Shown: positions 6,969 to 15,602, numbered from the stretch's first letter. The stretch: DNA of 19,644 nt from Puniceicoccales bacterium (GCA_031258995.1 JAIRMB010000053.1:1-19644); one strand, 5' to 3'. The notes: generated from the letters alone by a model not told the origin. A program made the numbers and translations.

Positions 6969-7163
6969 TTGTACTGCAATCGTTGCATTTTTAGCGAAAT
7001 CAACACTTTTTTTACCAGCGGAACCCGCACGGACTCTACCTCTACGCGTAGATGAACTTTTGATAAAAATGTAGTCGATCGGAATCCCCGCAGACCGCCA
7101 ATTGGTCTGTTTCGTCGCGTGTCACATATCATTAAATAATAACCATTTATATTCGTTTTATTT

Positions 7164-8369
7164 GTGCGCGGCCTGCAAAAAATATTTTTTGCTGGACAAC
7201 TGGATCGAAATTTGTCAGTGCACGACACACTGATGCTGTCCGGTGCCGTAGCCGTATCGTCCGATCTTTGGAAGATCCCTCCTTCCGTTTCGACTCTCGG
7301 CGTACTGCTGCACGGGAAATTTTTCGTCAGCGCCATTGCCAATTCTTGGGGTAAGGAATGCGCCGTGGAGCTGTGCCGCGACAATCCTAATTTGGAGTAT
7401 GCGTGTGGCCTGTTGTGGCGGATCGTATATTGCTTCGCCTGTGCCGCAACGATGATGCTTTTGTTTGTCTATGTCCGCGCTACGCAAGATCAGTTCAATA
7501 GAGAAGTGGAAGGAGCCATTTGTGCGCGGTTTGGCAGCTTCGGGGCTCTTGAGCTCGGAGCAATATTCCGCGCATTTGGCATGCCGAGAAACGGCGAAGA
7601 GAACCAAGACGCTGTGCCGGTGGATATTTCTGTGCGTCTGAGCTGCACTGCCGACGGCAGTCTTTGCCTGACTGGCTGCCGCAATTTTTCCTGCACCGTA
7701 AAAGGTCCAGAGTTGGCGGTAGCCCTACTAAATAAATTTCCGTCGGTGCGTGTACTGAAATTTGACTACCAAACTCCGGGCATGAACTTGCAGGGATTGA
7801 GACATATCCGCAAGGTGCGGTGTAACGCAGTGCAAATGGAAAGTGGTAACGCTCTTCAGCTAGGAAGTTCCGTTGAAGAATTCGCCATTGTCGACGGTGT
7901 GGTCGGAAAAATTGACCTTTCTCAATGTGAAAATCTAAAAGAAATTACAATTATAAAAGCGAACAAATGGGGATCTATCCCCCTTCACCTCAACGATGTT
8001 ATTCTGCCGGAAGCATTTTCAAAAAAATTTGGCGGGGTCGCGGCAACGCTGCGCTATCGTGGCTTCACGGCAGAGGAGTGGGAGGCGCTCCAGAGGCAGT
8101 GGCAGCAACGGCACGGAAGCACCGGGGAGATCTCAACGCCAATCGGTGATCCCTATGCCTGTCTCGGCATTCAGGATAGGCCGGGGCTAACCCTCGCTGA
8201 AGTTAAAAAAGCCCATAAAGCGCTTGCCATGGAGTGGCATCCGGATAAGCGCCCCAGCGACCATGTCGTCGCGGCAACGGCAAAATTTCAGGCGATTCAG
8301 GAGGCCTATGAGGAGATTTGCCGCAGAAAACAGTGGGATAAGTTTGCCCGCAAGAGCCCGCAAAAATGA
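7164..8369 (+). CDS. Membrane-anchored J-domain (DnaJ-like) protein
   Basis: A 401-residue protein. Residues 83-104 form one hydrophobic segment rich in Cys, Met and Leu, a likely membrane anchor. The middle part (about 180-280) has irregular Leu/Val-spaced strands somewhat like leucine-rich repeats. Residues 329-390 are a J domain with the diagnostic His-Pro-Asp triplet at 359-361, preceded by a basic helix and followed by a Phe-Gln-Ala-Ile-Gln-Glu-Ala-Tyr helix. J domains stimulate the ATPase of Hsp70 (DnaK). The Gly/Phe and zinc-finger regions of true DnaJ are absent, so this is a specialised J protein with the J domain at the C-terminus. GTG 7164 is the first in-frame start after an A+T-rich upstream region with TATATT at 7149-7154; ATG 7232 is an alternative that keeps all domains. 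What it recruits Hsp70 to is unknown. Confidence 0.82.
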   Translation: MRGLQKIFFAGQLDRNLSVHDTLMLSGAVAVSSDLWKIPPSVSTLGVLLHGKFFVSAIANSWGKECAVELCRDNPNLEYACGLLWRIVYCFACAATMMLLFVYVRATQDQFNREVEGAICARFGSFGALELGAIFRAFGMPRNGEENQDAVPVDISVRLSCTADGSLCLTGCRNFSCTVKGPELAVALLNKFPSVRVLKFDYQTPGMNLQGLRHIRKVRCNAVQMESGNALQLGSSVEEFAIVDGVVGKIDLSQCENLKEITIIKANKWGSIPLHLNDVILPEAFSKKFGGVAATLRYRGFTAEEWEALQRQWQQRHGSTGEISTPIGDPYACLGIQDRPGLTLAEVKKAHKALAMEWHPDKRPSDHVVAATAKFQAIQEAYEEICRRKQWDKFARKSPQK

Positions 8370-8590
8370 CTGAGCTGCCACGGCTGGACGTGTCTTAGCG
8401 TTTCAGCGATGGGAAGGCGGGGTTTTTCGTCCGCCTCGGCCGGGAGCGTGGCATCGCAACCAACTGAAGTTTGCCCATGGACGAACTCTGCGAAAGGGGC
8501 TTTCGGTTGGCGGAACGGGCGCACGAACGCAGGTTCGCAAAATTTAAAAAGAAGTTGAAGTTTGCAAAAACTTCACATACTCGCGTGCGC

Positions 8591-9574
8591 ATGCAATCGA
8601 TTTTGAATCGTGCAAGCGGGCTGCGGGCGCTCGTTTTTGGCGATCTGATGTTAGATCATTACATTATCGGGGATGCTCATCGGCTCTCGCCGGAGGCACC
8701 TGTGCCGATAGTCCTCGCCCGAGAGGACCATTGGCTGCTGGGTGGGGCAGCCAACGTGGCACGGAATCTTGCCGCCCTGGGCACAATGACGGAGGTGGCG
8801 GGCCGCATTGGGAAGGATCCGCAGGGGGATCGATTGCAAAATCTTCTAGCAGAGTGTAATATTCTCTTTGACGCCGGATTTCGCGATTCTTCCGTTTCTA
8901 CGATCAGCAAAACTCGCATCGTCGCTGGCCGACAGCAGGTTTGCCGTATCGATAGGGAGCAGTCGACGGGCGCCTATGCCGTTACGCGCGAAGCATACTT
9001 GGAAGTGCTGGAGCGGGCTTTGAAGCGGGCAGATATCCTAATTCTTTCCGACTACGCGAAAGGAACTCTCACTCAACCAGTTGTAAATAAGGTCATGAAA
9101 TTTGCCAGGGAACAGGGTTGCTTCATAGCGGCGGATCCGAAACCCAGTAGACCGCTACAATATCCTGCTGCCGATTTGCTTACGCCAAATGCCCGCGAAG
9201 CCCTTGCCATGGCCGGCTACGATCCCTACGGAACAGAAAGTCCCGATTGGGAGGCCGTCTGCAAAAAAATTTACGCTAAACACAAGCCTAAATACCTGGT
9301 CATCACGCTGGGACCCGCTGGTATGTACTATGCGCAAGACGGACAGCTGGTTAAATGCGTGTCCACCAAACCTCAGGAAGTCTACGACGTGTCCGGCGCC
9401 GGCGATACGGTCATCGCCGTCATTTCTGTTGCTCTAGCCGGCGGAAGTACTCTGGACGACGCAATTCGCTGTGCCAACACGGCCGCCGGCATCGTCATCA
9501 ATAAACTCGGTACGGCCGTCGCTACGCCGTCGGAGATCATCAACGCACTAAACACGGCTTCAATCGCACGATAA
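8591..9574 (+). CDS. hldA: D-glycero-beta-D-manno-heptose-7-phosphate kinase (RfaE domain I)
   Basis: A 327-residue PfkB/ribokinase-family sugar kinase. Signature 1 (Gly-Gly-Ala-Ala-Asn-Val-Ala-Arg-Asn-Leu) is at 51-60 and signature 2 (Asp-Val-Ser-Gly-Ala-Gly-Asp-Thr) at 266-273, with catalytic Asp272. The N-terminus (Val-Phe-Gly-Asp-Leu-Met-Leu-Asp-His-Tyr) and the Ser-Pro-Glu-Ala-Pro-Val-Pro segment are characteristic of HldA/RfaE. It phosphorylates heptose-7-phosphate at C1 in the cytoplasm on the way to ADP-heptose for LPS inner core. The adenylyltransferase half of bifunctional HldE is absent, so a separate HldC-type enzyme is expected elsewhere. I chose ATG 8591 because it gives the normal family N-terminus; the frame extends upstream to ATG 8477, adding a Lys-rich stretch atypical for the family. 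A TTGAAG hexamer lies 36 bases before ATG 8591. Confidence 0.92.
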   Translation: MQSILNRASGLRALVFGDLMLDHYIIGDAHRLSPEAPVPIVLAREDHWLLGGAANVARNLAALGTMTEVAGRIGKDPQGDRLQNLLAECNILFDAGFRDSSVSTISKTRIVAGRQQVCRIDREQSTGAYAVTREAYLEVLERALKRADILILSDYAKGTLTQPVVNKVMKFAREQGCFIAADPKPSRPLQYPAADLLTPNAREALAMAGYDPYGTESPDWEAVCKKIYAKHKPKYLVITLGPAGMYYAQDGQLVKCVSTKPQEVYDVSGAGDTVIAVISVALAGGSTLDDAIRCANTAAGIVINKLGTAVATPSEIINALNTASIAR

Positions 9575-9631
9575 AGTGCGCCCCAGAACGCCTCACGCAC
9601 TAAAAGAAGGGCACCCGAGGTCCGCAGGCCA

Positions 9632-10258
9632 TCAAACGAGGACGCCGCCGTGCGCGAGGAAGAGCGACAGTCCGCTGCAAAAAATAAGCGTCCCCAGTGC
9701 GATGACGTAGATTCCCGTAAGTTTCGTCGCAAGCGTAAGTGCGAAGGGAGGAATCCGCTCCGCGCATTTTGCGCAGATTCCGAGACAGATAAACAGGGAG
9801 CCTATAGCTAACAGAATGGAAAGGCAAAGGCCCAGCGCCCCAAAAATTCCAGGCAAATCTTCGCCTAAGAGGAGAACGGTCGAAATTATGCCGGGTCCGC
9901 AGATTAGCGGCACAGCGAGCGGCGTAATGGCGAAAGACAAGATACCCGGCGGTGGACCGTCCGATTCGGCCGATCCCGGGTCACTCCCGCCAAAGACGGT
10001 GACGAATCCCACATAAACCAAGAAGAGTCCACCGGCAATCTTGAATGCCTGCAACGAAATGCCAAAGAAACGGAAAAGAAGCGGACCGCTACAGACAACG
10101 CAAAAAAGTACACAAATGGCTACGGCACAGGCCAGAGCAGCCGCTCTAATGCGCTGCCTGACACTATGTCGGGCGGTCAGAGCCAACAGAATAGCTACGG
10201 CCGAGGCAGGTGAGGAAATAAAAAATAACTTCAAAAAATTGTCCACAACGTGGGCCAT
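9632..10258 (-). CDS. MarC-family integral membrane protein
   Basis: A 208-residue, very hydrophobic protein with about six membrane helices, matching the usual length of the MarC/UPF0056 family. Recognisable family features are the N-terminal Phe-Phe-Ile-Ser-Ser-Pro-Ala-Ser-Ala-Val segment, the Ala-Gly-Gly-Leu-Phe-Leu-Val-Tyr-Val-Gly stretch in helix 3, and Thr-Pro-Leu-Ala-Val-Pro-Leu-Ile-Cys-Gly-Pro-Gly in the second half. It sits in the inner membrane; the transport substrate of the family is not established, and an early link with multiple antibiotic resistance was not upheld. ATG 10258 is the natural start; AGG lies too close upstream to be a good ribosome binding site, and TTTACA lies 34 bases upstream. 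It converges on hldA (57 bases between stops) and follows radC on the same strand after 117 bases with a hairpin between them, so it is probably transcribed separately. Confidence 0.88.
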   Translation of the reverse strand: MAHVVDNFLKLFFISSPASAVAILLALTARHSVRQRIRAAALACAVAICVLFCVVCSGPLLFRFFGISLQAFKIAGGLFLVYVGFVTVFGGSDPGSAESDGPPPGILSFAITPLAVPLICGPGIISTVLLLGEDLPGIFGALGLCLSILLAIGSLFICLGICAKCAERIPPFALTLATKLTGIYVIALGTLIFCSGLSLFLAHGGVLV

Positions 10259-10353
10259 GGCCTAACTCTTTTCGTTTTCTCTGCCCTGTAAAGGGAAAAT
10301 CTTTTTCGATGCGCCCGAGGGATAGAAATCTATGTAATGCCTTCGTTTTGAAG

Positions 10354-10375
10354 ATCTTTGCCCATCGGCAAAGAT
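10354..10375 (-). terminator. Hairpin directly after radC, probable terminator
   Basis: A perfect 9-bp stem ATCTTTGCC/GGCAAAGAT with a 4-base loop begins one base after the radC stop codon on the minus strand. The downstream run is CTTCAAAACG, so it lacks a proper U tract. Position and stability argue for termination or 3'-end protection of the radC message. Confidence 0.5.
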
Positions 10376-11062
10376 TTAACCTATCTCCCGGCCCTCAACG
10401 ATCGAAAATACGTGCCCGTCGGCTACGACAAAATGATCAAGTAACCTAACGCCAATAGTTTGTAATGTCAGCTGAACGGTTCGAGTGAGTCGCTCGTCGT
10501 GCTCGGAGGGCAGTCGAATGCCGTTGGGATGGTTATGGCAGAGGACTACGGCAGAACAATGGCGCTGCAAAACGGCACATAGGAGCTGCCTGGGTAATGC
10601 GGCGACGGAGTCGGCCGTACCCGATGCCAATCGCTCCACGCCATCCGGAAGCAGGCGATTTCCGTCCCAAAAGGCAATTTCCATGTGTTCCTCTTGCTCG
10701 TCCCGCAGGCGAACGCGCCAAAATTCGGCTAATTCCCGCAGTGACCGTAACCTACTTGAAGATTCGGAACGGAGAGACTTTTGCTCCCAATAGGCTTGGG
10801 CGATGGCTCGAATTAGCGCTAAAAACTGAGCGGCCTGCGGTCCAATGCCGGCAACGCGAAGGAGCTCGTCTTTCCCTGCGTCCAAGACGCCGTCAAGGGA
10901 GTTAAACCGATCGATCAATGCATGAGCTTGCGGTTTAACATCTCGGCGGGGGATGCAGTAGGTGAGTAACAGCTCTATCACCTCATGGGGCAAAAGCCCT
11001 CTTAAATCATTTTGAAGGAAGCGTTTACGTAAATTTCTTCTGTGACCCTCCCTGCCGGCCAT
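10376..11062 (-). CDS. radC: RadC-family JAB/MPN-domain protein
   Basis: A 228-residue protein of the usual RadC length. The N-terminal half carries a helix-hairpin-helix (Leu-Arg-Val-Ala-Gly-Ile-Gly-Pro-Gln-Ala-Ala). The C-terminal half is a JAB domain with the JAMM zinc motif His-Asn-His-Pro (His176, His178) followed after ten residues by Asp189, then the typical Leu-Leu-Asp-His. The family was named after DNA repair, but its enzymatic role remains unsettled; a metallo-hydrolase fold is clear. I chose ATG 11062 because the protein then begins Met-Ala-Gly-Arg-Glu-Gly-His-Arg, close to the family's normal start. The frame stays open to ATG 11245, and GGAAGG just before the internal ATG at 11233 would be a fair ribosome binding site, so a 57-61-residue extension is possible. 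It is divergent from the helicase gene. Confidence 0.92.
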   Translation of the reverse strand: MAGREGHRRNLRKRFLQNDLRGLLPHEVIELLLTYCIPRRDVKPQAHALIDRFNSLDGVLDAGKDELLRVAGIGPQAAQFLALIRAIAQAYWEQKSLRSESSSRLRSLRELAEFWRVRLRDEQEEHMEIAFWDGNRLLPDGVERLASGTADSVAALPRQLLCAVLQRHCSAVVLCHNHPNGIRLPSEHDERLTRTVQLTLQTIGVRLLDHFVVADGHVFSIVEGREIG

Positions 11063-11332
11063 TCGAATATCCAACGGACTACGCGAAAAACCGCCCTTTG
11101 ATTCTATGGTAAAGCACCGCCGATACAAGCGAATTCCGCGGCAAAGCGCGGTCTCACTCTCAGCAAAAAAATTTAATTCCAACGCAAACCGCAAGATTCT
11201 GGTGCAGTTTTTTAACCTGGGTTGATGGCCCATTTGCCCTTCCATCCGTCCCTGCCGGACTTATGTCGTCTAATTAAGTAGCCCCTTTGGGATTTTCCGA
11301 CGAAATATGGAACCTATGCTTTAATTAAAATT

Positions 11333-11362
11333 TTGCTGTTAGTTTTTATCAGAAAATTATCT
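11333..11362 (+). promoter_or_regulatory. Possible promoter of the SNF2 helicase gene
   Basis: TTGCTG (11333-11338) and TTATCT (11357-11362) are separated by 18 bases in an A+T-rich divergent region. Two TAATTAA palindromes (11271-11277 and 11321-11328) lie just upstream. The start codon at 11398 would give a leader of about 28 bases. Confidence 0.35.
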
Positions 11363-11397
11363 TCCTTGGTAGCGCTATTTCGTTTACGCTGGATGAA

Positions 11398-14300
11398 ATG
11401 GAACCTCCCCAAGAGATCGTGTCCGCCATAAAAAGGCGTGACGGCGCTCCCAAAATGTTACCCACTTCCTCCAAGTGTGCCGTGGGACGAGGAACGATTT
11501 GGTGGAAAGAAAAATGGATCGACACGTTCGCCGCCATAGGCCGACAGGGACAGCGAAAGGGTGATCAAACGAGCGGCGGCACGGTGTCAGACCTGAAAAT
11601 CGAAAATCGGACAATCTGGGCCCAAGTGCGGGGGCGGGGCCAAACGATCCACGAAGTACAAATCATCTTGCCGCATTTTAGCGGAGAGCAGCCGCGAGAA
11701 GTGGCCGATGCCGTTAGACGGGTGCCTGCCATTCGTGCCGCTCTCGCCCGCAAGCAATTGCCGATCCAGCTCTTTGAAGAACTTCAGCGGCTAGGCATTT
11801 TTCTTTTTCCCTCATCCTGGGCAGATTTGGAACGGATCGACTGCACTTGCGGCGATCACGCATTGCCCTGCAAGCACATATCCGCCGTACTGGGCCAAGT
11901 GGGAGCCGCCATCGGACGGGATCCTTTCCTCATTTTTCGTTTACACGGCTGTGATTTGTCCGCCATCGCCCGAGATATTATTGGGGAGGAAGATGGGATG
12001 AATGATCGGAAAATTCCACAGCTGGAGAAACTTTTCCGACAGAAGGATAGCGAGGAATCGTCGCCCGGGCGGGAACCGTCGTTCTGCTATGAACCGCTGG
12101 AGCAAATTCCCTTTGGACCACTTCCGGACCTGGCCCAAGCCGTACAATTCCTTCTCACTCCCAATCCACCTTTCTGTGGGCAAAATTTTCAGACGATACT
12201 GATGGAAGCTCTCGCGCTCTGGAAACGGCGTATCCGGACCACATCGTTGAGGCGGGCAGCCGACTCGAAGCGCGAACATTTGGCACTCTTTGGAGAAGTG
12301 TTGGGCTCCCACGCCGATCTACCGGACGATTGGGACGACGAGGAGTTAGATTCGGAATTTCGTCGCCGGTGGAAACATTTTCTGCGCCTCCGTTCGCTCT
12401 CCGTGCTGTTGAACAGCCGGAAGGAGGTCGTTGGGTTGGTGGAGGGGGAAGAGCCGATGGCTACCTGTGACGATGCGGAAGATTTGGTTACCTTTTTAGA
12501 GGAAGTGCCGGAGGAGGCTCTCTGCGATCTATGTGAGGAGCTGCGCTTCCTAAGCTCTTTGATGCGGTTCACCAACGATTTGGTCGGCCGAACGGCCATT
12601 GTTCCCCAGCTGTTGAAAAATAGTAGGGACGAGCTTTTCGTGCGTTGGATCCCTGCCCTCTTCAACGGGCAAGTGCGAAGTGATTTTTCCCGTTTCGTCT
12701 CCCTTTGCCCCAAGCGGCTTTTCCTATTTCAGGGAAGGCCTTTGCCAGAGACGGAGCAGGTGCTGTCGGCCGTCGACGTGTTTTTCCAACAGTTCAAAAA
12801 TTCCTGTCGCCTCAGTGTGCTGCACCTCCTGCGCAATGGGAGGGATGAGGAATTGGAAGAGATTTTTTTTCAAGGTCGCCCACTCGACCCGATTCATCGA
12901 TTAAAGGAGGAGGAGATTCGGGATTGGCTTGCTCCGCTTCACGCTTTCGACGACGGCTATCGGGCGCACCTGACCATCGCGGAGCGGGACGGAGGAAATT
13001 TTGCCCTTTCCGTAGCTCTTTCCTCTCCGAAAGATATTCAACCCATTCCGCTAGAAGAAATTTTCATGCGGACTGAAAATCGCGATTTCATCCTTTCCGC
13101 TCTAGCTCCCATTATGGGTCAAATTTCGGAAATGGAACCCATTCGGGACCGGCCCAGAGAGGTCATCGTTTCGCTGAAAAGATTTGGCGAAATTTTCTTT
13201 CAGGCTCTTCCTCGGCTACGTTCAATGGGCGTGGAAGTTGTTTTGCCCAAATCTTTGGCGGTCCTACACAAACCCAAATTGCGGTTGGCCATAGAAATGA
13301 AAGACGCCAAAGAAGAACGGAGGATCCTTCGCGGATCGGCGTCGTCTCTGCGCTTCGAGTGGCTGGTATCGGTGGACGGTCACCGATTGAACGCCGAAGA
13401 ATTCCGGAAGCTGTCGGATGGCGTTGGCGCCATTGTCCCGTTCGCAGGAAAGTATTTAGCCGGTGATGAGGTACTATTACTGCGGAACCAGCTGGAGAAA
13501 TTACCTAAAAGGCTTGGCCAGGGAGTTCTCTTTCAGGTGGCCCTCGCCGGCGATATCGAAGATGTGCCCGTCGATCTGGGGGACCGGCTCCGTTCCTTTC
13601 TAAATCAAATGCGGCACTGCGATCCGGTCCGTCCGCCGGACAATCTGCATGGCACCCTCCGCCCCTACCAGTTGCGCGGTTTCGGCTGGCTTCTGCAAAA
13701 CATTCGACTGGGTTTTGGTAGTATTTTAGCGGACGACATGGGTCTGGGGAAAACCCTGCAGGTGATCGCACTGATCCTGCACTTAAAAAACGAAGGCGCC
13801 GTCGGTCCCGACAGTCCGGTATTAGTTGTGGCGCCGACGGGGCTTCTGAGCAATTGGCGAAAAGAATTCGAAAAATTTGCACCGTCACTTCGAACCATCG
13901 TTCACCATGGCCACCTGCGGGGCGCGCTTCCCATGTACTATGACGTGGTAATTACCTCCTACGGCTGCGTCGGGAGCGACCGAACTTCTTTGGGCGAACG
14001 GGATTGGTTCTTGACGGCCATAGATGAGGCGCAGAACATCAAGAACGTTGCGACTCAGCGGACGCGGGCGGTGAAGGCCCTCCGAGCGGAGCACCGGATC
14101 GCCCTCAGCGGCACGCCCGTAGAAAATCGGCTGCAGGAATACTGGAGCATTTTCGATTTTGCCAATTGCGGCTATTTGGGCAGTGCAAAACAGTTCGAAG
14201 AAAAATTCGCACGGCCCATTGAGCGGGGCGGCCATAGGGAGAGGCTACAGCTGTTCCGAAAAATTACGGGGCCGTTCATTCTGCGCCGCTTGAAGAGCGA

Positions 14301-15069
14301 CCGGGCCATTCAGGTGGACTTGCCTCAAAAAATGGAGAGTAACGTGTACTGTTCGCTGACTGCGGAGCAGACGGCGCTCTACAATAGGACCGTGCGAGAG
14401 TCCATGGGCAAAATCGAGGGCAGCACGACGATCTGCCGAAAGGGACAAATTTTTGCGCTGATCAGCGCACTTAAGCAAATCTGTAACCACCCGGCCCAAT
14501 TCCATGGAAGTAGCCGCTTGGAAATTTCCCAGTCGGGCAAAATGCAGTTGTTGGAGGAAATATTGGAGGAAATTTGGGAAAGCGGGGACGGCAAGTCACT
14601 CATCTTTACCCAATACGTGCAAATGGGGCAGATCATCGGCCGGCTAATGGGAAAAAAATTCCGAATGGACATCCCATTTCTGCACGGCGGATTGCGACCG
14701 AAAGGACGGGACACGATCATAGAGCGCTTTCAGGGAGATTCGGCGGAAAAAATTCTCATCATCTCTCTGCGGGCGGGGAGCACGGGGCTCAACCTCACCG
14801 CCGCAAACAATGTTATCCACTACGATCTCTGGTGGAATCCGGCCGTAGAGGCCCAGGCAACGGACCGAGCTCACCGCATTGGCCAATCGCGAACCGTGGC
14901 CGTGCGCCGGCTCATCACGGAGGGCACCCTCGAGGAACGAATCGACAAAATGATCGGCAATAAAAGGAATTTGGCCAATTTGGCGGTTGGAGCCGGTGAG
15001 AGCTGGATCACGGAAATGTCCAACGAAGATATTTGGCAGCTGGTTTCTCTCTCCCGCGGGAACGGCTAG
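11398..15069 (+). CDS. SWIM zinc-finger SNF2-family helicase/ATPase
   Basis: A 1223-residue protein. It starts with an N-terminal region around Trp-Trp-Lys-Glu-Lys-Trp typical of bacterial SWIM proteins and then a SWIM zinc finger Cys149-x-Cys151-x6-Cys158-x-His160. After a long central region (about 200-750), the SNF2 motor occupies the C-terminus. Its features are P-loop Gly-Leu-Gly-Lys-Thr (782-786), the Walker B variant Asp-Glu-Ala-Gln (876-879), Leu-Ser-Gly-Thr-Pro-Val-Glu-Asn (motif III) and motif VI Ala-His-Arg-Ile-Gly-Gln (from 1158). All motor motifs are intact, so it should be an active DNA-dependent ATPase that translocates on duplex DNA and remodels protein-DNA complexes. SWIM domains bind DNA or protein. 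Its exact target in bacteria is not known. ATG 11398 has no ribosome binding site; ATG 11455 is a possible alternative. No nuclease or methylase partner is adjacent, so there is no sign of a defence island. Confidence 0.93.
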   Translation: MEPPQEIVSAIKRRDGAPKMLPTSSKCAVGRGTIWWKEKWIDTFAAIGRQGQRKGDQTSGGTVSDLKIENRTIWAQVRGRGQTIHEVQIILPHFSGEQPREVADAVRRVPAIRAALARKQLPIQLFEELQRLGIFLFPSSWADLERIDCTCGDHALPCKHISAVLGQVGAAIGRDPFLIFRLHGCDLSAIARDIIGEEDGMNDRKIPQLEKLFRQKDSEESSPGREPSFCYEPLEQIPFGPLPDLAQAVQFLLTPNPPFCGQNFQTILMEALALWKRRIRTTSLRRAADSKREHLALFGEVLGSHADLPDDWDDEELDSEFRRRWKHFLRLRSLSVLLNSRKEVVGLVEGEEPMATCDDAEDLVTFLEEVPEEALCDLCEELRFLSSLMRFTNDLVGRTAIVPQLLKNSRDELFVRWIPALFNGQVRSDFSRFVSLCPKRLFLFQGRPLPETEQVLSAVDVFFQQFKNSCRLSVLHLLRNGRDEELEEIFFQGRPLDPIHRLKEEEIRDWLAPLHAFDDGYRAHLTIAERDGGNFALSVALSSPKDIQPIPLEEIFMRTENRDFILSALAPIMGQISEMEPIRDRPREVIVSLKRFGEIFFQALPRLRSMGVEVVLPKSLAVLHKPKLRLAIEMKDAKEERRILRGSASSLRFEWLVSVDGHRLNAEEFRKLSDGVGAIVPFAGKYLAGDEVLLLRNQLEKLPKRLGQGVLFQVALAGDIEDVPVDLGDRLRSFLNQMRHCDPVRPPDNLHGTLRPYQLRGFGWLLQNIRLGFGSILADDMGLGKTLQVIALILHLKNEGAVGPDSPVLVVAPTGLLSNWRKEFEKFAPSLRTIVHHGHLRGALPMYYDVVITSYGCVGSDRTSLGERDWFLTAIDEAQNIKNVATQRTRAVKALRAEHRIALSGTPVENRLQEYWSIFDFANCGYLGSAKQFEEKFARPIERGGHRERLQLFRKITGPFILRRLKSDRAIQVDLPQKMESNVYCSLTAEQTALYNRTVRESMGKIEGSTTICRKGQIFALISALKQICNHPAQFHGSSRLEISQSGKMQLLEEILEEIWESGDGKSLIFTQYVQMGQIIGRLMGKKFRMDIPFLHGGLRPKGRDTIIERFQGDSAEKILIISLRAGSTGLNLTAANNVIHYDLWWNPAVEAQATDRAHRIGQSRTVAVRRLITEGTLEERIDKMIGNKRNLANLAVGAGESWITEMSNEDIWQLVSLSRGNG

Positions 15070-15099
15070 ACGGCGTCCAGAGCAGTTGTTTCTATGATT

Positions 15100-15525
15100 C
15101 TACCAAAAGTGGGGCACTGCTTCAGCGGTGCGGTCGACAACGCCATCGTAGACGCGATTTTCCCCTCGCTCCCAGAGCACGTCATTGAGGAGTAGCTTAT
15201 ACTCTATCGGTCCAACACCATCCCAGACCCAGCGATTCGGTCCTTCATTTCTCAGTGAAGTGCCCCAATTCCAGCTAAGTCCCGCCCCTTGGCCGCGGAT
15301 AGTCAGCCAATTGCCGAAGCCCACATCTATGTGGGCAACGATGTGTAAGTTGGCCGGAACGGCGGCGGGGAAAGATAGCGGTTCGCACTTGCCAGCCTTC
15401 TGCAGCAAGCGATGCGTTTCTTGGACCGAGCGGCAAAGTTCTAAATGATTATCCTCTTCTGGTATCGTTAGCTTTTCCCGCTTCGAAGTTTTCCTCGTTT
15501 TCCCACACGTCCCTGCGCCTTCCAT
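15100..15525 (-). CDS. Small protein with a starch-binding-like (CBM20/48-like) domain
   Basis: A 141-residue protein. The N-terminal 50 residues are charged and probably unstructured. From about residue 58 it has the pattern His-Ile-Asp-Val-Gly-Phe-Gly-Asn-Trp-Leu followed by Gly-Ala-Gly-Leu-Ser-Trp, then Trp-Val-Trp-Asp and Tyr-Lys-Leu-Leu-Leu-Asn-Asp. This is a beta-sandwich layout I associate with carbohydrate-binding-like domains in Verrucomicrobia and relatives; the CBM link is by pattern memory, not proven. No signal peptide is visible, so it is likely cytoplasmic, perhaps acting on glycogen. I chose ATG 15525 over GTG 15570 because the best promoter in the window (TTGCCA-17-TATAAT) lies between them and would start transcription at this ATG. 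Its stop lies 30 bases from the helicase stop (convergent). Confidence 0.78.
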   Translation of the reverse strand: MEGAGTCGKTRKTSKREKLTIPEEDNHLELCRSVQETHRLLQKAGKCEPLSFPAAVPANLHIVAHIDVGFGNWLTIRGQGAGLSWNWGTSLRNEGPNRWVWDGVGPIEYKLLLNDVLWERGENRVYDGVVDRTAEAVPHFW

Positions 15526-15531
15526 AGGGTC

Positions 15532-15560
15532 ATTATAGGGTAAACACTCTAAAATGGCAA
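15532..15560 (-). promoter_or_regulatory. Near-consensus sigma-70 promoter, apparently leaderless
   Basis: On the minus strand TTGCCA (15560-15555), a 17-base spacer and a perfect TATAAT (15537-15532) are followed by six bases and the ATG at 15525. The expected +1 coincides with the A of the start codon, implying an mRNA without a 5' leader. It also shows that GTG 15570, upstream of the promoter, is not the start. Confidence 0.7.
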
Positions 15561-15602
15561 CGGATTTCACGGATTTACTGGGGCCAGCGGAGCCCTTTGC
15601 AC

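Noticed and set aside
6908..7384. Minus-strand frame across the regulator start and the J-domain gene
   Set aside because: Overlaps two better-supported genes and has no recognisable features.
12189..12713. Minus-strand frame inside the helicase gene
   Set aside because: Ser/Arg-rich shadow of a well-supported coding sequence.
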